Below, piece after piece: positions 10,746 to 21,090 of a stretch of DNA of 64,000 nucleotides. The notes under the pieces were generated by a model. That model did not search any database, was not told the DNA's origin, and was given only the letters and a program-made list of their open reading frames with translations. The position numbers were made by a program, and so were the translations under genes. Within the stretch, counting starts at the first letter, position 1. Every line of letters starts with the position of its first letter. This DNA is from Vandiemenella viatica (lineage: Eukaryota; Arthropoda; Insecta; Orthoptera; Morabidae), in contig CM061920.1 in the NCBI GenBank assembly GCA_031002005.1, positions 104,777,447 through 104,841,446 on the forward strand, written 5' to 3'.

Positions 10746-12498
10746 TATCATCAGGTTTCAATCATAAAATTGGACGGAAATTCTTGCTTGTGTTGTGTGG
10801 CGAATACCATTGGCTTTCACAGGTTTCACGTGTGTTTATGCACTAAGTGTGCCGACGTTCTAAAAAATACAGTTAACACTACATTAAACACGTGCTCAGT
10901 TCCATTCTACATCTGCGAACAAAAGTTCCACGCAGTGTTAGAGTCTCGGTCTGTATAACCATATTCATTTATGCCAATGTGTCGCATTCCACAATGACAT
11001 CCTCAATTAATATCGTTGTTATTAAAGCAACCGTCTCCAGCTTCTGATCTTCTACAGTATTAGTAAGAAATTTTGTCTCCTCCAGTTCCTCTCTTTCGCT
11101 CCGAACGAAGGTATTCACGCTTTTCCCGTGAAAGAATACTTGGTACATCAGAAATTAATGCTTGCAAGCGAGGACGAATAGGCATTACCAACGTCATCTG
11201 CCCACTAGAATAGAGCGTAGTAACAAAAACCTATTGAGTCTGTACGTTATTACTTATTATGAATACACTTGACTTCTGAATTCCTCTAATGATAGGAGAC
11301 CGCCAAGTCATGGCGATATTTCTTGGATAGGAAATATTTTAGATAAAACTTTTTATTGAAATTATTGTTTAAAATTTCCAACTAACCGCTTCTGGTTAAA
11401 TATCCGTTGCCATTAAGCAATCTCAGGAGTACTCTTCTAAAGCCTATTAATAAAGGATCGTGTTTACAAAACAAACTCTGCTGCTTTTCTCGAATACAAG
11501 ACTAATTTTAATGCGTCTTACCTTGATTTTCAATGTGGTTAGGAGTAGCTTCCAATTAGCAATAATTAAAATCCGTGTTGAAGTATTAAAACGAAAAAGA
11601 TGTTTGAAAATTCCGATATTGTGGTTTGATTATCCAGCAGCATAATAATTATTCGCACATCACATCCAGCACGAAGCATCAGTTTTGCAATGCTGATAGG
11701 AGTCAAGGTGGCAACTGAATATACAGTATCGTTGAAAAATAAAAGTTTTCGTTTGTTTCTATACCCAACAGTTTGAATTTTAAAAAACGTTTGCTTCCAG
11801 CATTAAATTTTCATAAACTTAGTAGGCCAAACATAACTAATATTTCATAGTTTGTTCTTTAACAGTTTCTTTTTAACTTAGATACTTAATTCTTTTTTCA
11901 TTAGAGCTTAGTTCCTTGCTGTAATAATTTTACCAAGCGGAATAGAGGGTAGGATTCAGTAGGGATTTATTTTTATACATGTAAAATATTTTAAAGATGT
12001 TAATTAAATAAGTTATAGAGCTTGAACATTTGTGAACAATTTTTTTTTTTTTTAATGTACAAGTAACCATTATGTGTAAGTCGTTATTTGTGCTGTAAAC
12101 TGTGGAAGAAGGGATTCCATTTATCATAAAAAGTACGGTTTGTAAATAAAATGAATAAACACAATTTGTTTGATTATTGACAGTATGTTGTTAGCAATGA
12201 TATACAGTATAAATAATGAAAAACAAACAATCAGGAAATCAAATAATGGGTTCCTTTTACAGATGTTCTCATGGTTTTTCTATATATCCGTTGATTTTAT
12301 TCAGCAGGGCAATGGGATTTTTTCGACGACAAAAACAGCGTTGGTCAGTACGACAGTCATTATGAGTGATCATAAGATTGGCTTGATTATAATTTTCAAG
12401 ATATGGCTGCACTGCTAGAAGTTGGCAGTCGTGACGCCTCCATCTAAAATACTTGTTGTAGGAGAACGCTAATCCAACACGCTCACTCGGTTTTCACC
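10746..12498. other. AT-rich sequence, nothing recognised
   Basis: No gene or repeat could be supported. A T-run at about 12040-12053 and one at 12501-12528 are present; the latter is the tail of the LINE that follows. Confidence 0.45.
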
Positions 12499-13375
12499 AT
12501 TTTTTTTTTTTTCTTTTTTTTTTTTTTGCTGTCGTCAGTCTTTAGACTGGTTTGATGCAATCCTACATCCCTTCCTATCCTGTGCTAACCTCTTCATTTC
12601 TACATACCCCTTACAATCCACGTCCTCAATTATTTGCTTCATATATTCTAATCTCTGTATACCTCTGCAGTTCTTACCTTCGACTGTTCCCTCCACTAAC
12701 AAATTAACCAATCCAGCATGTCTCAAAATATGACCTACCAGCCTGTCTCTTCTTCCTGCAAGCTTCTTCCATAAACTTCTTTTCTCACCCATCATTTCTA
12801 GAACTAGTTCATTTCTTACTTTGTCTGTCCACCTAATTTTCAGCATTCTTCTGTAGCACCACATTTCAAATGCTTCAAGTTTCTTTCTTTCCGGTATTCC
12901 TAAAGTCCATGTTTCGCTACCGTAAACTGCTGTGCTCCACACATAGAGTTTTAAGAAGTTCTTTCTAATTCCTAGATCAATATTTGAAACTAAAAGGTTT
13001 CTCTTTTTCATGAAGGCTCTTTTTGCTAGTGCTATTCTGCTTTTAACATCATTCCTGCTTCGGCCATCGGTTGTAATTTTGCTTCCCAAGTGACAGAACT
13101 CACTCAATTCTCCTATTGCATCAGATCCTATTTTTATATTTAATCTGCTAGTATTGGTATCATTTCTGCTACATTTCATCACTTTTGTTTTACTTTGATT
13201 TATATTCAGTCCAAAGTCTTCCTTCAGTATTTTGTTCATGCCATTCTATAACTTCTCAATATCCTCAGCCCTATCTGCTAATAAGACAATGTCGTCAGCA
13301 AATCGTAGCATACTGATTTTTTCTCCCTGAAAACTTACGCCACATGGAAATTTTTCTTTGACTTTCTTCATTGCG
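12499..13375 (-). mobile_element. 5'-truncated LINE with poly(A) tail
   Basis: Minus-strand non-LTR retrotransposon 3' part. The complement of the T-rich run 12501-12528 is its A-rich tail, directly after a reading frame that ends only a few bases before it, so there is almost no 3' UTR. Coding similarity begins abruptly near 13375 with KKVKEKFPCGVSFQGEKISM, the stretch just before the RT active site. Upstream sequence (13376-13619) is unrelated, as expected for 5' truncation during target-primed reverse transcription. I could not define a target-site duplication with confidence. Confidence 0.85.
12535..13375 (-). pseudogene. LINE reverse transcriptase, C-terminal part with one stop
   Basis: The frame includes the RT active-site block RFADDIVLLAD (13275-13305), where FADD supplies catalytic aspartates. 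An in-frame TAG follows near 13247, and then 234 uninterrupted residues follow from 13239. These contain the INQSKTKVM and FCHLGSKIT thumb-type motifs, AVYGSETWTL, EAFEMWCYRRMLKI and a terminal GHILRH block. All are typical of the C-terminal region shared by RTE-like and related arthropod LINEs. In an intact element this would be cDNA synthesis at the nicked target. Here the N-terminal RT and endonuclease are missing, so it is inactive. The exact clade needs alignment. Confidence 0.88.
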
Positions 13376-13619
13376 CCATAGGACACATGAATTAGCCGCC
13401 GGACATATACCTCTCATCCAGGCTGACTCACGAGCCCCCCACGCTCTCGTTGCAATCACGTGACTTCTAGCTCCACCAAAGTTGAATTCGCATACCTTCG
13501 CTGCGAGCCACTGCCGGTTCCCCAACGTCATATTACGGCATGTAGCCGGCCATACACAGTTATTTCTATTGTCCTCGCCTACTGTCTGTGCGGGATATGC
13601 GTCCAGCTTTCCGCAAATA
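13376..13619. other. Short unassigned GC-richer spacer
   Basis: Between the LINE and the mariner insertion. A 78-residue minus frame overlapping it (13295-13531) is partly the out-of-frame reading of the LINE and is not credited. Confidence 0.4.
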
Positions 13620-14738
13620 CGAGGGTTGTATTTTAAGTAAGGGCCGTTTTTATTTTTAATAAAAGATACAAATACTTTTGTAAAAAAACTTTTATTTTCT
13701 GATTCTACACATTTTTATATATTTTTCTACATAGTTGCCTTGTTTATTTAAGCACTTGTCATACCGTACAACTAAGTTTTTAATTCCCTCTTCAAAGAAT
13801 TCGGCCGCCTGCTCCGACAGCCAAAAGTTCACGGCCGCTTTCACTTCATCGTCGTCATTGAAGCGCTGCCCGCCAAGATAGTGTTTCAGGTACCGGAAAA
13901 GGTGAAAATCGCTAGGAGCAAGGTCGGGGCTGTATGGTGGATGGTCCAAAACTTCCCAGCCAAATCAATCAAATCCCGAGTCTTTTGAGAGGTGTGGGGC
14001 CTAGCGTTATCGTGCAGGAGCAAAACTCCTTTTGTCAGCATGCCGCGCCTTTTGTTTTGAATTGCTTTGCGGAGCTTCTTTAGAGTTGCACAGTAGGCAT
14101 CTGAGTTGATTGTCGTTTCTCGTGGCACAAAGTCCACTAGCATAACACCGCGCCGGTCCGAGAACACAGTTGCCATAATCTTGCGCTTTGACAGCGTTTG
14201 TTTGGCTTTGACCTTGACGGGTGAGGTTGTGTGTCGCCATTCCATCGATTTTCGCTTGCTTTCGGGAGTGATATGGGATACCCATGTTTCATCTCCAGTG
14301 ACAATCTGACTCAACATGTCATCCCCTTCTTCCTCGTAACGAATCAAAAAGTCCAATGAAGTGTCAAATCTCTTCCCTTTGTGGTTCTCTGTGAGGAGTG
14401 TGGGTACCCACCGAGAACACAGTTTCTTCAACGTTAGGTTTTCAGATACAATTTTGTACAAAACCGATCTTGAAACTTGTGGAAATTCCAAAGAAAGAGT
14501 GGAAATTGTGAATCTTCTGTCCTCACGAATCACTGATCGTATCTCACACACGGCGGGCGATTCAATAATCGTAAACATTATAAAGTAGCACAGCGATGCG
14601 TACACGTCAGCTACAGAGCTGCAACTGGCATCAGTGTAAACGGGAAGGATGCCGGCAAGTGGCGCGGTGGATTGTTGCGGCGTCCGCGCGAACTACGGGA
14701 TTATACGCGCGAACGGCCCTTACTTAAAAAACAATTCG
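13620..14738 (-). mobile_element. Defective mariner transposon with internal deletion
   Basis: The two ends are imperfect inverted repeats sharing TTTTAAGTAAGGGCCGTT (left 13620-13648, beginning CGAGGGTTGTATTTTAAGT; right 14710-14738). The left end is preceded by TA, the mariner target. The expected TA after the right end reads AT, so that flank has mutated. The element is about 1.12 kb, roughly 190 bp shorter than the complete mariner at 60543-61853. This fits the missing N-terminal coding segment. It carries a frameshifted transposase on the minus strand. Confidence 0.88.
13692..14605 (-). pseudogene. Mariner transposase pseudogene, N-terminal deletion plus frameshift
   Basis: Mariner transposase cuts and re-joins element ends at TA dinucleotides using a D,D34D triad. 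The start region reads ESPAVCEIRSVIR and then jumps directly to REDRRFTISTLSLEFPQVSR. The intervening ~70 residues, which hold the first helix-turn-helix of the DNA-binding domain, are absent, apparently by an in-frame deletion. The WVPTLL linker motif, the first catalytic Asp (TGDETWV) and the second (HDNARPHT) follow in the same frame. A one-base frameshift near 13950-13985 then moves the third catalytic region (YSPDLAPSDFHLF) into another frame, which runs on to the YDKCLN terminus. All three catalytic aspartates survive, but the protein cannot be made whole. It differs clearly from the 60.7-kb transposase and belongs to a different mariner lineage. Confidence 0.92.
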
Positions 14739-15862
14739 ATGGATTGTTGCTGCTCATAGCACTACAATGCCCTATCAATAATATTAAAATAATTTCTAAA
14801 AATAATTCTATCTTCCAAAATAGTACTTACTAATGTTTGGGTATACATAATAGCAAAAATAAGTATACTGGAGGGTCAGAAAGTGCGCACACTCACTACG
14901 AAAATGAGTAGTAATTATTTACAATATATTAAATACGATCAGTCTGAGGTTTTGAGATAGCATGAAATTAAATTCTGAGAAATAAATTATAACATGGATG
15001 AGCAGATGTTCCGCTTACCCACGATTGACAAAAGTAAAATATCCAACACTCTAGGTTTGTTAGTGCTTTCGAAACATTTTTGGTTTCTGCTTTGCTTACA
15101 ATATTAGATGGTCGTGAAGCGGTCCGCTCGCGGACGCTCCACATTTATTAGTAAAACTATTGCGATGTTTCGTGGAACAGAGCTTTGTATCGTTTGTCGG
15201 TTCGAGCGGCAGAGTCCCTTCGCAGTTCATCCAACTATAGCGGCACCTTTGCAGTGAAGTGCAGGTGTATGCAGATGGGGCAAGAGAAAACGGAACCGCA
15301 CATTCCTCCGGTGAGTGGATCCGCACAGGGTGCGAAGTAGCTGAGAGGGGTGCGGCAAGGACACTCCTAGAGGAGACAGAGTGATATTATGTGCGCCAGT
15401 GTGTGTTGTAAGAGCCGTTGAAAACGCATTGTTTATTCGTTATGAACTAAAACACGTAATTGTTTGTATATCTTCATGTGTAAACTTGAACAACCTGAAC
15501 TTTCGTGGCATAAAACCAAGCCTGGAACGAGATGGGGCTGAGCCACGGAGCCTGACATCACCGGCTGACCTCCGACCCAGCAATGAAAAATCCCTCATCT
15601 TATCGGATGAGACCAAGTGAATTCAGTATTTGGGCATCCAATTTGTTTGATAGTGTGCGTCGAATACGAAATTGTGTGAGTGAGGCACGGATATTACAGG
15701 AGAAGCTCCAACGTCGAGGCTACTCTTCCCAGCGGCGACTATAATCGTATGGTAAATATAATGTGTCCTTTATCCGCAAGGACAAACTAACTCTGGTGGT
15801 GAAGTTTAGGAACTCGTGAACGGTACCTATGATTCAAATCACGAAGACAGAATTCAGAATTC
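14739..15862. other. Unassigned sequence with a moderately GC-rich patch
   Basis: No gene recognised. The patch at about 15110-15370 and the stretch 15500-15740 are richer in GC and CpG than the flanks (for example GGTCCGCTCGCGGACGCTCC, which contains GTCCGC/GCGGAC as a small hairpin). They resemble neither the SINE families nor the LINEs here. A degraded LTR or host regulatory sequence is possible. Confidence 0.35.
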
Positions 15863-16122
15863 TTTTTTTTTTTTTTTTTTTTTTTTTAAACTGCTTAACG
15901 TCTCCTATAACAACTGTAGGTCTTTAGAGACGGGAAAGAATGGGGGCAAGGAATGGGAAGGAATTCGGCCATGGCCTTTTGAAGGAAGCATCCCGGCATT
16001 CACCTGGAGTGATTTGGGGAAACCATGGAAAACCCAAATATGGATGCCCGGACGGGGATTCGAACCGCCGTCCTCCCGAATGCGAGGCCAGAACGCTAGC
16101 CGTTACACCACCACGCTCGGTA
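15863..16122 (-). mobile_element. Full-length tRNA-derived SINE (family A) with poly(A) tail and target duplication
   Basis: This is the best family A copy. The minus strand begins GAGCGTGGTGGTGTAACGGC (A-box region) and has GGTTCGAATCCCC as B-box. The body runs CATATTTGGGTTTTCCATGG, CCCAAATCACTCCAGGTGAA, GGGATGCTTCC and CATGGCCGAATTCC, and ends in a long A-run (T-run at 15863-15887 on the plus strand). Direct repeats CAGAATTC at 15855-15862 and 16123-16130 flank it. An internal Pol III promoter is present, so the copy could be transcribed. Mobilisation would depend on LINE enzymes acting in trans. Confidence 0.92.
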
Positions 16123-16130
16123 CAGAATTC

Positions 16131-16935
16131 GTGTTCTATTACTGTCAATTGAGCTGGCCACAATTTTTGTGTAAAGGGTCTGCAATGTCGTTTTCTTTTA
16201 ATGAGTGTTTTGTATGTGAATAATATGTAGATGTAACTTTTTTTTTTGTATTTGTTTTGGTATAATCCACATTACCTTCGTTTGATTTTTTTTAATAATA
16301 ATAAATGTTGGTTGCATTGCCTTGAAAGTACTGTTATCTCATTTGACGATTATAATTCCCATGAGAATAATTGTATTTTATTGTTGGATTGCTCAAGTTA
16401 ATTTTTGGAAGTACCTCTTCCATGGCGCTCAGGCAATGATCTAGAAAGGGAATGACATAATTTAAAAAAAATAATAAACTGAGAATAATAATAACAGGAG
16501 GCAACATTAGATCACGACGGGTACACTACAGTCGTTGGAATGCCTATACTAACAACTACAAGTTAAGAATCTAAAAATTACGTTATTGGTAATTTTTATA
16601 TGCTTTGTGCTTTGTAATTTTCCTTTAATGTATTCAATGTCTAAATATCAAAATAATAGTGCAATGTATTTTCCTGTTTAATTATTTACTTTCTGGAATA
16701 ACATTTATAATATACTTTTTAAAGAAATATATATTTAAAAATAAAGCAACCAAAACTTTTACCGACATGATATGAAGTACCGTTGATTTCGAGATACGTA
16801 CACAATCGTTAATTTTAGCACAAAGCGTTACTAATTCCAGCTATTCAAATAGTAATTTCAGCCCAATTTCCTCGTCATCAGTACTTTCTGCCTGAAGGGG
16901 ATGTGTGCGGCAAGCAACTCCTCGCCTAAACATCC
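16131..16935. other. AT-rich sequence, nothing recognised
   Basis: No supported feature. Short homopolymer runs only. Confidence 0.45.
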
Positions 16936-17140
16936 AGCGGGGGAGTGAGCGATAACACTTCTGACCTCGCATTCGGGAGGACGCAGGTTCCAGCCATACA
17001 GATTTCAATTTTCCGTGATTTCCCCAAATCACTCCAGGCAGTGTGGTTCCGGCAAATGGCTATGTCTGAAATCCTTCCCGTTCCTTACACTAAGTACTTT
17101 CCCGCCTCTAATGACCTCGACGTTGACGAGAAAAAAACCT
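16936..17140 (+). mobile_element. tRNA-derived SINE (family A), diverged
   Basis: Head GACCTCGCATTCGGGAGGAC, body TTTCCCCAAATCACTCCAGG and CCGCCTCTAATGACCTCGAC, tail GACGTTGACGAGAAAAAAAC. The B-box is altered (AGGTTCCAGCC), and part of the body is missing relative to the 15863 copy. Ends are approximate, and no convincing target duplication was found. Confidence 0.82.
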
Positions 17141-17189
17141 CATCTGACCAGCGTTTTATACCTGGACCATTCGACTATCTTCTGTACGT

Positions 17190-17600
17190 GTAGACACTTT
17201 TGTGTTCACAGTGGCTGCTTCTTATTGATAATTTTGTTCTGCGCCTATACACAGCACAGCACTCTCTGCGCCGACGGCGTATTTGGAATCTGCAACTCAG
17301 CACAGCGCGCCCTGTTATACCACACCGTCTGTTTCGCAGCATTTTATGCACCCCCTCTCTCCCGTTATATATTTCTTCCGTGGAGTTGGCTGGAGGCCTC
17401 GATCGCGCCGAGACGATTGCGAAAATAACAAATTCTCGTATAAAGTTGGAGGAGAGCAGTGTATTTCAGGCCGCTGGTTCCTCCCCGTTTTCCCCGCATA
17501 CGGCCTCGGAGCTGCAGTGACGGAGAAGGCCTGTGTTATCGGCGGCGTATGCCGCACCCTGAAACATATGGGAAGACGCGAACAGTGGATTATTAGTTGA
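17190..17600. other. GC- and CpG-richer island
   Basis: Several overlapping frames of about 100 residues are open on both strands (17015-17428, 17200-17520, 17283-17600 and 17315-17614). That is what a GC-rich patch produces, and none carries a known domain. It stands out sharply from the AT-rich sequence that follows. Candidate host promoter or exon, or an unrecognised repeat. Confidence 0.35.
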
Positions 17601-19610
17601 TCATTAGTTTTCAATTTTAATTACTTACCTACGGTTGGTTACTCCAAGTCGGTTTCAAACAGTTTTGCTATTGATCAGACACTATATCTAGTGATTTTAT
17701 TTGGATGTATTGAGGCAGAGTGATACAGAAATACTCAAATTTATTTTAGTGTGTTTGAAATTTACATTAAAGTTTGGTATAACACATTAATATTAAGCTT
17801 ATTACCTAAATTACCTGCTGCCACGTACCTTTGGTCTATAATGTTAAGAAAAGTCCACACTTGCCTTATTAATTAATTAAATTATAAATTAGTGATGGAC
17901 ATATTTCTGTCAATACGTTGTGATAAAGGGTGATTTATTGCGATACAAGTATAATATACTGTATATACGGGATGAAAGTGGTAATAATGAGTAAAATTAA
18001 TGATAAGCAAAATTCATCATTTGTATTCTTCTAGATAAACTTATTTTATTTGTAAAAACTGGATAAATTTATTTGTGATCATAAAAACTTGAGATTCTTA
18101 TTAAAATTTACTTAAACAGGGCGTTGAGCTGTCATTATGTAAACCCGCCAGAGGCTAAAAGGCGAGTACACGAATGTTGACTTTTCCGCAGATCTCATAC
18201 AGCAGTGTGGGTCCCTGTTCATTTACCGAAAGAACAAAATGTACTTTCAGGACAATACTAACCTTGATAGGGACTCCCAAAATGAATGCATTTTTTATGT
18301 GGTGAAATAAAAGTATTATCGCCCGCAAGTACAGCCATACAAATATGTACCCTTACGATCTGAATTTCCTCCTGTACATCTACGAAAACTATACTAGCTA
18401 TAGGTGGTATAGTCAGGTGATTGTCCAAATTTGACACCGATGCAATTCACAGAAAGCTTAATTTTTTCAGGTGATTCATTTTGAATACTAAATTGATGGT
18501 AATATTACAGTAGATAAAATCCTTCGCAGACATTGAATGCACATCTTCTAAAAAAAACCACAGTGTCCACACAAAACGTAAAAGATATCATATCTACACG
18601 AAATATCAATTTTGAGCGGGTACTAGAACAAAAAATAATTCAATTGTTGTATGGAAATTGAACAGCATAGATTAATTAGGAATACAAGGGAAAAATACGG
18701 TGTTTGCCGTGTATTACAATTTTTGGAAATGATGTTATTAGAAACTAAACAATAAGTACTTCAATGTCTTATAGCAACAAACAAAAAAAGAAATAGATTT
18801 ATCGTGGCTACAGAAAATTCTGCTTAATGGGCAGTGGTGGTTGAAAAAATAATAATTGGAAAGTAATGTTAAATCTAAGTCATCCATTATCAGCTGCAGG
18901 ATACAATGGCGGGTAGTTAGTGTTTAGAGAATGAGAAATAGTTAAAACACATCTCAAAAAGCCAGCATCTATTTTTTAAATATCTACTTTTTAACTATTT
19001 TACAAGTATACATATTGTAAATAATGATAACCAGTGTTTACAGTAAGACTTATTTTTGTTACTAACCTTAAAAATAAAATACCCTTAATTAATAAAAACT
19101 TGCATTTACTTATTTTCACATTATTACATTACCATTCGCTGACTGATCATGATACTGTGCGAATATTCGCACGGGTCAGCCAGAGATCCATTTAATAGCG
19201 CCAAGATGGGCAATTCAAATGGTTAATATCTCTTACAGTTACAATTCATGGCTATAAATTACGGTATATGTTGCATTTCTTATAAACCTATCACTTTAGA
19301 CAAAGAAGCGTTCAGAAATGAATATCCTTTTACATTAGCTAATCACTGGCGTTTACGGGTGAACAAGTTAATGGTCTGTGACGTAAATTAGTCAAATATC
19401 AGGTTATAATACCTCATGTACGTGTATTCTTTGGAAGTTTCATCAGGTGGACTAAGTCTCTTGGATGAGTTATGCAAAACGCGAAAATAGATGCTTTGTG
19501 AAAGGTCACTTTGAAGGCCATTACTATTTCAGGAATTACAGGTATTGGTAATCGCCTATTACTGTCCCGCTGAGTGCAGCACGCGGCTCAGCTTGCAGTC
19601 AGCGCTTTAT
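17601..19610. other. AT-rich sequence, nothing recognised
   Basis: No open frame of note and no repeat end recognised over about 2 kb. Confidence 0.45.
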
Positions 19611-19980
19611 TGTGACAGTGCATCCTGAGGCGGCCTGCAAAAGTACACGCTGTGAAGCGGGGTCTTTTACCGTTAGGCCGTCACAGAGTACAGTCGTACA
19701 GTTAGAGTAGCCACCTGCTAGGAGCCTGCTACTCTCCCATTAATCTTCCATCTGCCTACAGTTAACTATTCCAGTTTGCTCTAAGAGAACCACTAACTAC
19801 CGTATTGGGGCTTAGATTAATCGGCGACAGTTGGAATCCACTTTGCGGCACGTTATCCACTGTGTTACTCAGTCTTCGAGGCCAATAAATCGGTTCCATT
19901 GCAAGTCTCTCCTTCCTTCCTTTGAATCCGTTTCTAACCTTCGTTCTGTGGCCGATCCACAGTGGTGTCGGGACGTAGCC
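19611..19980 (+). mobile_element. Candidate LTR with adjoining primer-binding site
   Basis: A 351-bp block starts TGTGACAGTGCATCC and ends GATCCACA at 19961, giving TGTG...CACA termini as in LTR retrotransposons. An AATAAA lies at 19884-19889, at a plausible distance from the end. One base later, TGGTGTCGGGACGTAGCC starts with TGG, the complement of a tRNA CCA end, as expected of a minus-strand primer-binding site. No second LTR and no gag or pol coding region was found, so at most this is a 5' fragment. The call rests on end structure alone. Confidence 0.42.
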
Positions 19981-20855
19981 CCAAAGAGCACAACAGTAAG
20001 GTTCCGGTGGAGCTACGTGGGGTAAAGAAGCTCACAGAACACATTCACACACGCCCTCTAGCCATGGCCAAACGGCACGCTGACGGGAATTTCTCATGAT
20101 TGTGCAGTGAAGATAGTATATACTCAGCTGCCAGTGGCCAAATTCTAGTCACCACTTAGCCACTTAGAAATTTACACCTTGGAATTAAACACAGAATTGC
20201 CGAGTGAGCTCTCAAGTCAACATCTGCAAAGAGAATGACTTCTCTTTCGAGCCGTACCCCTCCGTCGTCCATTGCGTTCACCCTTCACGAATCACAGGGT
20301 TGTAAAACACACTATTAGTGCTCATAATTTGAGAGGAGAGTGATGACGAATTATAACAGCTAACTTGTCGTCTAGCAATTTGGCTATTTACATTGCCTGC
20401 GTACCACTCAAATTCCCGCACATAAATCTGGCTAAAAGCTCTTAGTCCAGCCTCACTGTTCTTCACGGTGTATGGTGAACCCTTGTAAGTGACGCAGTGA
20501 AGAGAACTGTCATCCGCAACACATATCACAGATATTACCGCTTAGCACTTCACGGTGCGTGGCAGATTATTTCTAACTACGCGGTGGAAATTATATAGCT
20601 GATATTTTCGGTGGTAATCCTTTGAGAGATAAAATATTTTCCAGTATCTGAAACTACCACACTCGCCTTAACCACACCATTGCAATCTCTATCATCATTA
20701 TTATCAACACAAAGCTGTGTTACTCAACTTGAGACATTTCTGAAGTACTTTGTAACTAGTAATCACATATCGGAACGAAAACGGGAAAGTTATACCACTG
20801 GAAACTCCTATTACACCCTCCAAGAATTTTTACTGCGTAGTTACTTTAATTATCA
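19981..20855. other. Unassigned sequence
   Basis: No gene recognised. If the LTR call is right, the first part may be its untranslated leader. The 83-residue minus frame at 20278-20529 has no motif. Confidence 0.4.
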
Positions 20856-21090
20856 CTGAGCGTGTTGGGTGAGCGGTTAACGCTATGGCCTCGCATTCGG
20901 GAGAACGCCAGTTTGAAACGCCGTCCAGGCATCCAGATTTGGGTTTTCCATGGTTTCCCCGAATCACTCCAGGCGAATACCGGGATGCTTCCTTTTAAAA
21001 CATCCATGGCCAAATTCCTTACCCCCCGTCCTTTCCCACCTGTAATGACCCCAACGTCGACGAGGCCTAAAGCCGTACGCAAAAAAAAAA
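20856..21090 (+). mobile_element. tRNA-derived SINE (family A), near full length
   Basis: The A-box region GTGAGCGGTTAACGCTATGG is followed by CCTCGCATTCGGGAGAACGC and a B-box-like GTTTGAAACGCC. The body has CCAGATTTGGGTTTTCCATG, TTCCCCGAATCACTCCAGGC and GGGATGCTTCC, then CCCAACGTCGACGAGGCCTA, and the copy ends in an A10 tail at 21081-21090. Similarity to the copies at 5519 and 15863 is high. Confidence 0.88.

Noticed and set aside
17015..17614. Cluster of about 100-residue frames on both strands
   Set aside because: Overlapping frames in a GC-rich patch without any motif; composition effect.
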